Origin: Olsenella sp. An285
GTDB taxonomy: Bacteria; Actinomycetota; Coriobacteriia; Coriobacteriales; Atopobiaceae
Direction of reading: 5' to 3'
Assembly (NCBI RefSeq): GCF_002159625.1
Contig: NZ_NFIZ01000007.1
Location: forward strand, 57,931-121,930
Length of the DNA stretch: 64,000 bases
Made by a program: the position numbers and the translations under genes. This document shows positions 60,679-64,000 of the stretch, one piece after another (the stretch's first letter is position 1; the number at the start of each line of letters is the position of its first letter). The notes beneath the pieces are model-generated. The model saw only the letters and a program-made list of their open reading frames with translations. It was not told the DNA's origin and did not search any database.

Positions 60679-62256
60679 CTAGCAGACGGCCGCGACGAAG
60701 CGCGCGAAGGCCGCCCTGCCCTGATCGTTGTCCGCGAAGACCGCGCAGTGCTCGAGCACCTGTGCGAACACCTGGCCGATCTCCTCCTCTATGACGGCGT
60801 CGAGCTTCGTGGCGTCCGCGGACGCCACGTTCTCGGGCGCGAACTCCGGGTGGCGCGCGACGACCTCGGCCGCCCACGGCGCGTGGGCCGCCACCTCGGG
60901 AACCTGCGCCGGGTCATCGCCGGCAAGGATGACCTGCTTCAGGCGGTCCATCTCGCCGAGCAGGCGCGCCGGGAGCACCGCGAGGCCCATGACCTCGATG
61001 AGGCCGATGTTCTCCTTCTTGACGTGGTGGAGCTCCTGGTGCGGGTGGAAGATCCCGAGCGGGTACTCCTCGGTCGTGCGGTTGTTGCGCAGCACGAGGT
61101 CGAGCTCGTAGCCCTCCCCGCGGCGACGCGCGATGGGGGTGATGGTGTTGTGAGGGGTGCCCTCGGTCTCCGCGAGCACGCCCACCGTCTCGTCGGAGTA
61201 GCCGCGCCACGCCGCGAGGATCTTGTCAGCGAGCTCCACGAGGCGCGCCGGGTCGTCCCCGTCCAGGCGGATGACGGACATCGGCCAGTCGACCACGCCC
61301 GCGCGCACGTCCTCGAAGCCCGGGAACGAGACCTCCTCGCGAAGCCCCGCGCGCGCCATGGCAAACTCGTAGCGACCGCCCTGGTAGTGCTCGTGCGTGA
61401 GGATGGAGCCTCCCACGATGGGCAGGTCGGCGTTGGAGCCCACCGTGTAGTGCGGGAACATCGTCACGAACTCGAGGAGTCGCTGGAAGGTCACGCGGTC
61501 GATCCTCATGGGCACGTGCTTCTCGGAGAGGACGATGCAGTGCTCGTTGTAGTACACGTACGGGCTGTACTGGAGGTACCACTGCTCCCCAGCGAGGGTG
61601 AGCGGGATGATGCGGATGGTCTCGCGCGCGGGGTGGTCCAGGCGGCCGGCGTAGCCCGTGTTCTCGGGGCAGAGCTGGCAGCGCGGGTAGGGCTCGGCGC
61701 CGCCCGCCTTCTGCTTCTCCAAGGCGGCCGCTATCGCCTTGGGGTCCTTCTCGGGCTTGGAGAGATTGATCGTGATGTCAAGGTCACCGTAGCGGGTGGA
61801 CGTGACCCACTTGCGGTCGCGCGCGATGCGATAGGTGCGGATGTAGTCCGAGTCGAGTGCGAGCTGGTAGAACCAGTCCGTCGCCGCCTCGGGGGAATGC
61901 TCGTAGCGGTCCCAGAACGCGCGCGTGACGTCGCTCGGGCGAGGGGTCACGCATCCCATGAGGCGCGTGTCCAAGAGGTCGCGGCTCGCGACGCCCGGAT
62001 CGCAGACCCCGCGTGCGACGGCGTCGTCCAGAAGGCCGGCCAGAATCTCCTCGAGGGCGGGCCTGGGGTCGGCCGCCTGGGCAGCGGCGACAGCCTCGCG
62101 TGGCACGAAGGCGCCCGTGGGCTCGTAGCCCAGCGCGTCGAGCATGAGGTTGGCGGAATAGGTGACGTCATCCGCACCAATGAGACCGCGGTCGAGGGCG
62201 TAGGCCACGAGGTCCGCGACGCCCCTCTCCACGGCACCGGACTGGTACTCGTCCAT
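60679..62256 (-). CDS. galT: UDP-glucose--hexose-1-phosphate uridylyltransferase, class II (GalT2)
   Basis: 525 residues from ATG 62256, with AAGGGAGACCAGCTT upstream; an earlier frame to 62319 lacks a ribosome site. This is the longer Gram-positive GalT class: NLSKPEKDPKAIAAALE, CQLCPENTGYAGRLDHPAR, LQYSPYVYYNEHCIVLSEKHVPM, VGGSILTHEHYQGGRYEFAM, and FHPHQELHHVKKENIGLIEVMGLAVLP, with HPHQ as the likely nucleophile region. It transfers UMP between UDP-glucose and galactose-1-phosphate. First gene of the galT-galK transcript. Confidence 0.95.
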   Translation of the reverse strand: MDEYQSGAVERGVADLVAYALDRGLIGADDVTYSANLMLDALGYEPTGAFVPREAVAAAQAADPRPALEEILAGLLDDAVARGVCDPGVASRDLLDTRLMGCVTPRPSDVTRAFWDRYEHSPEAATDWFYQLALDSDYIRTYRIARDRKWVTSTRYGDLDITINLSKPEKDPKAIAAALEKQKAGGAEPYPRCQLCPENTGYAGRLDHPARETIRIIPLTLAGEQWYLQYSPYVYYNEHCIVLSEKHVPMRIDRVTFQRLLEFVTMFPHYTVGSNADLPIVGGSILTHEHYQGGRYEFAMARAGLREEVSFPGFEDVRAGVVDWPMSVIRLDGDDPARLVELADKILAAWRGYSDETVGVLAETEGTPHNTITPIARRRGEGYELDLVLRNNRTTEEYPLGIFHPHQELHHVKKENIGLIEVMGLAVLPARLLGEMDRLKQVILAGDDPAQVPEVAAHAPWAAEVVARHPEFAPENVASADATKLDAVIEEEIGQVFAQVLEHCAVFADNDQGRAAFARFVAAVC

Positions 62257-62318
62257 AAGCTGGTCTCCCTTCCCCGGGTGTCCCCGGATGCGACTGGAGG
62301 ACTCTGCAAACCCATACA

Positions 62319-62324
62319 ACTATA
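62319..62324 (-). promoter_or_regulatory. Candidate -10 (TATAGT) of galT-galK
   Basis: Minus-strand TATAGT about 63 bases before ATG 62256, in a short AT-rich patch; the -35 is not clear. Confidence 0.45.
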
Positions 62325-62442
62325 GAGCACCATGCGGGCGAAATCGTTCTCACACTGGCGAGTGGCCCCGTGTGCCCCACGGGCGGGGCGTGTCTGCCGT
62401 ACGAGCGAAAGAGTTGCGGCACCGACGGCCTCCGCCCCCGCC

Positions 62443-62529
62443 GACGCGCACCGCCCCGGAAGACGCGCACCAACACCGACGACGCGCACCACCACCGACG
62501 ACGCGCACCGCCCCGGACGACGCGTCGCC
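62443..62529. repeat. 19-bp tandem repeat, four full copies plus a partial
   Basis: Each unit starts GACGCGCACC; starts fall at 62443, 62462, 62481, 62500 and 62519 (partial). Units 1 and 4 share GCCCCGGA in their second half, and units 2 and 3 share ACACCGAC-like sequence, so the array may have grown by duplication and inversion of order. Confidence 0.8.
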
Positions 62530-62950
62530 GCTTTTGGAGCCAGGGCACGCATGGCGAGAAGAACGTTGCGATTATCCGAGCCATGTCACGGCGTCCGCCG
62601 GCGCCGGCCTCGGAGAGCGGCTTCGGAACCGCCCAGCGCGTGCCGCGGCTAAGAATATCGCAACGCAGCGGAGCTCCAGAGGCCCCTCCACGCCGGCGGA
62701 CACGGAAGGGACGTGCCCCGCCTACAAATAATGCAGCGCCCCCTCTCGCCTTCCGTGCCCCACCCGAGGAATCCGCAACGCTCGGCGACCTCTCGACGAC
62801 CTCTCGGCGGCCCTCACGGATGGCAAGGCGTTCCGAGCGCGCCACAACGACATGCGCATGGCGGCAAACGGTGTCAATTGGCCGGCGAGCGGCAATAACA
62901 CGTTCTTCTCGCCCAAGCGTCCTGTCTGCGGTATAGTCACACCAAGCCAT

Positions 62951-62966
62951 TTGGAAACGTTTCCAA
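62951..62966. promoter_or_regulatory. LacI-type operator O1 (TTGGAAACGTTTCCAA)
   Basis: Perfect 16-bp palindrome with the central CG typical of LacI/GalR family sites. An identical copy lies 56 bp downstream, so looping by a tetramer or cooperative dimers across the promoter is possible. Confidence 0.8.
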
Positions 62967-62994
62967 TCCGTTCAAGTTCCTTCGCCCCCTTTCC

Positions 62995-63003
62995 TGCTAG
63001 AAT
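62995..63003 (+). promoter_or_regulatory. Extended -10 promoter (TGCTAGAAT) of the LacI-type gene
   Basis: TG-n-TAGAAT lies between the two operators and about 60 bases before ATG 63063. Confidence 0.6.
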
Positions 63004-63006
63004 GGG

Positions 63007-63022
63007 TTGGAAACGTTTCCAA
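63007..63022. promoter_or_regulatory. LacI-type operator O2 (TTGGAAACGTTTCCAA)
   Basis: Identical to O1. It starts 3 bases past the -10 box and covers the expected transcript start, so binding should block transcription of the regulator gene itself. Confidence 0.8.
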
Positions 63023-63062
63023 GAGGCACCGACCAGGAGCGGGCCAGAAAAGAGGTGCGCAC

Positions 63063-64000
63063 ATGGACATCAGGGACATCGCAACGTACTCCGGCTACGG
63101 CGTGGGGACGGTCTCCCGCGTTATCAACGGACAGCCCAACGTGAGCGAGCGCGCCCGCAAGCGCATCCTCGAGGTCATGGCCGAGCACGGCTACGAGCCC
63201 AACAGCAACGCCCGCTACCTCAAGATGCGCTCGCAGACTCCCGTCGCCGTCTTTGTCACGGGCGTGGGTAACCGCCTCTTCGACGACGTCATCGGCCCCC
63301 TCCAGGCAGAGCTCGCCCGCGAGGACGAGGAGATCGTGGTCACCTACCTCGAGGACGGCAGCAACGTCGTCAGGGCCGCGGCCGAGTACCAGCACGCACG
63401 CCACCCCAAGGGGATGGTCTTCCTTGGCGGCGAGCTGGGCTGCTTCCGCGAGTCCTTCCAGGAGATCGAGGTGCCCGCCGTCCTCGTGACGAGCTCCGCC
63501 GAGGAGCTCGCCCTCCCCAACCTCTCGAGCGTCACCATCGACAACGAGTCCGCCGCCCGCGACGCGGTGGCACACCTCTGCGAGATGGGGCACCGCCGCA
63601 TTGGCATCGTGGGAGGCGCCCTCGACGGCGGGCAGATCAGCTGCCTTCGCCTGCGCGGCGCCGAGGACGCGCTGCGCGCCCACGGCATCGAGCTCGACTA
63701 CCGGCGCGACTTCGAGCCCTGCGACTTCCTCGAGTCCGGCGGCTTCGAGGCGGCGGGGCGCCTCCTCGACCGCACGCCGGACCTCACCGCGATCTTTGCC
63801 CTCGGCGACGTCGTTGCCTTCGGCGCGCTGCGGGCCATCTGCGACCGGGGCCTCTCCGTTCCCGGGGACGTCTCGCTCGTGGGCTTCGACGACACGGCGT
63901 TCTCCCAGTACTCCGTCCCCAGGATCACCACCATCCGCCAGAACGCCGAGCTCCTGGGGCGGCGCGCGGCGCGCGTCATCCTGGGCGGCATGCGGGGGGG
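63063..64000 (+). CDS. LacI-family transcriptional regulator (partial, C-terminus off the right edge)
   Basis: 312 residues are visible from ATG 63063, after GAGGTGCGCAC. The N-terminal helix-turn-helix reads MDIRDIATYSGYGVGTVSRVING, with the hinge helix YEPNSNARYLKMRS. The periplasmic-binding-like domain shows PVAVFVTGVGNRLFDDVIGPL, GMVFLGGELG, VTIDNESAARDAVAHLCEMGHRRIGIVGG, FALGDVVAFGALRAI, VSLVGFDDTAFSQYSVPRITTIRQN. Nearly the full family length is present; the last 20-30 residues are cut off. It faces away from galTK across 800 bp. The perfect palindromes in its promoter suggest autoregulation; the ligand is probably a sugar. Confidence 0.93.
   Translation, partial: MDIRDIATYSGYGVGTVSRVINGQPNVSERARKRILEVMAEHGYEPNSNARYLKMRSQTPVAVFVTGVGNRLFDDVIGPLQAELAREDEEIVVTYLEDGSNVVRAAAEYQHARHPKGMVFLGGELGCFRESFQEIEVPAVLVTSSAEELALPNLSSVTIDNESAARDAVAHLCEMGHRRIGIVGGALDGGQISCLRLRGAEDALRAHGIELDYRRDFEPCDFLESGGFEAAGRLLDRTPDLTAIFALGDVVAFGALRAICDRGLSVPGDVSLVGFDDTAFSQYSVPRITTIRQNAELLGRRAARVILGGMRG

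Larger units (their letters stand above)
62257..63062. other. 800-bp divergent gap between galT and the LacI-type regulator
   Basis: No supported gene; frames on both strands are repetitive, Arg/Pro-rich and lack ribosome sites. It holds the likely galT -10 (62319-62324), a 19-bp tandem repeat (62443-62529), two GAGAAGAACG motifs (62556-62565 on plus, 62901-62910 on minus), recurring ATCGCAACG or CCGCAACG strings, a TATAGT at 62932-62937, and the two LacI-type operators around the lacI promoter. Confidence 0.65.

Noticed and set aside
59566..62325. 919-residue plus-strand open frame over galK and galT
   Set aside because: Antisense to two well-recognised genes; no ribosome site or domain.
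62443..62529. CRISPR-like array
   Set aside because: Units are contiguous 19-mers without spacers and no cas gene is present; it is a plain tandem repeat.
62168..62950. 260-residue minus-strand frame and plus-strand frames across the galT-lacI gap
   Set aside because: The translation is Arg-rich, follows the 19-bp tandem repeat and lacks a ribosome site.

Overview
The window is high-GC DNA with short intergenic gaps and frequent GTG/TTG starts behind clear AGGAGG-type ribosome sites. Gene content (SLH-anchored wall enzymes, repeat-rich L,D-transpeptidases, class II galT with galK, a YerC/TrpR-like regulator, a superfamily IV holin-like protein) fits an anaerobic actinobacterium of the Coriobacteriia (Olsenella/Atopobium/Collinsella type). 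That placement is an inference. I see no rRNA, tRNA, CRISPR array or transposase gene.

Positions 1-48000 are essentially one cell-surface polysaccharide and cell-wall region. It opens with a partial SLH-anchored GH25 lysozyme (1-1437, minus) and a four-module glycosyltransferase/pyruvyltransferase (1625-6412). A minus-strand group of two more glycosyltransferases and rfbC follows (6747-11638), then an SLH-CotH kinase (11975-14278). Positions 14397-22696 form a tight eight-gene minus-strand operon: acyl carrier protein, adenylate-forming ligase, NeuD/PglD-like acyltransferase, lactate/malate-dehydrogenase-like enzyme, ATP-grasp ligase, WecE-type aminotransferase, DUF2142-like membrane protein and polyprenyl-phosphate-type GT2. 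I read it as a pathway that builds an unusual acyl group on a carrier protein and puts it on a 4-amino-4,6-dideoxyhexose. This is the best candidate for an undescribed system here.

Positions 22808-27417 hold two repeat-rich L,D-transpeptidase-like wall proteins. Positions 27556-40027 hold GT-C-like membrane proteins, GT2 enzymes, a VioA-like aminotransferase, a Wzx-type flippase, an ATP-grasp protein and an acyltransferase. Positions 40116-46586 hold rfbB, rfbD and rfbA, an SMR-like transporter pair, an ArnC-like GT, GtrA, and a visibly AT-richer acyltransferase set between rfbA and rfbB. The dTDP-4-keto-6-deoxyglucose made by RfbA/RfbB can feed RfbC/RfbD (rhamnose), WecE (Fuc4N) and the VioA-like enzyme (Qui4N).

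Positions 46660-64000 are more housekeeping in character: a cold-shock protein, one more GT2, a TrpR-like regulator, a holin-like protein, a lipase-like DUF2974 protein, fucO, an M20 peptidase, a small unknown protein, a C39-like secreted protein, a VanRS-like two-component system, a cytoplasmic ParB-like/BMP fusion, a phosphoesterase, galK-galT and a LacI regulator cut by the right edge. This half also carries a MITE-like inverted repeat, most copies of a 29-bp palindrome-ended repeat family, and a 19-bp tandem repeat.
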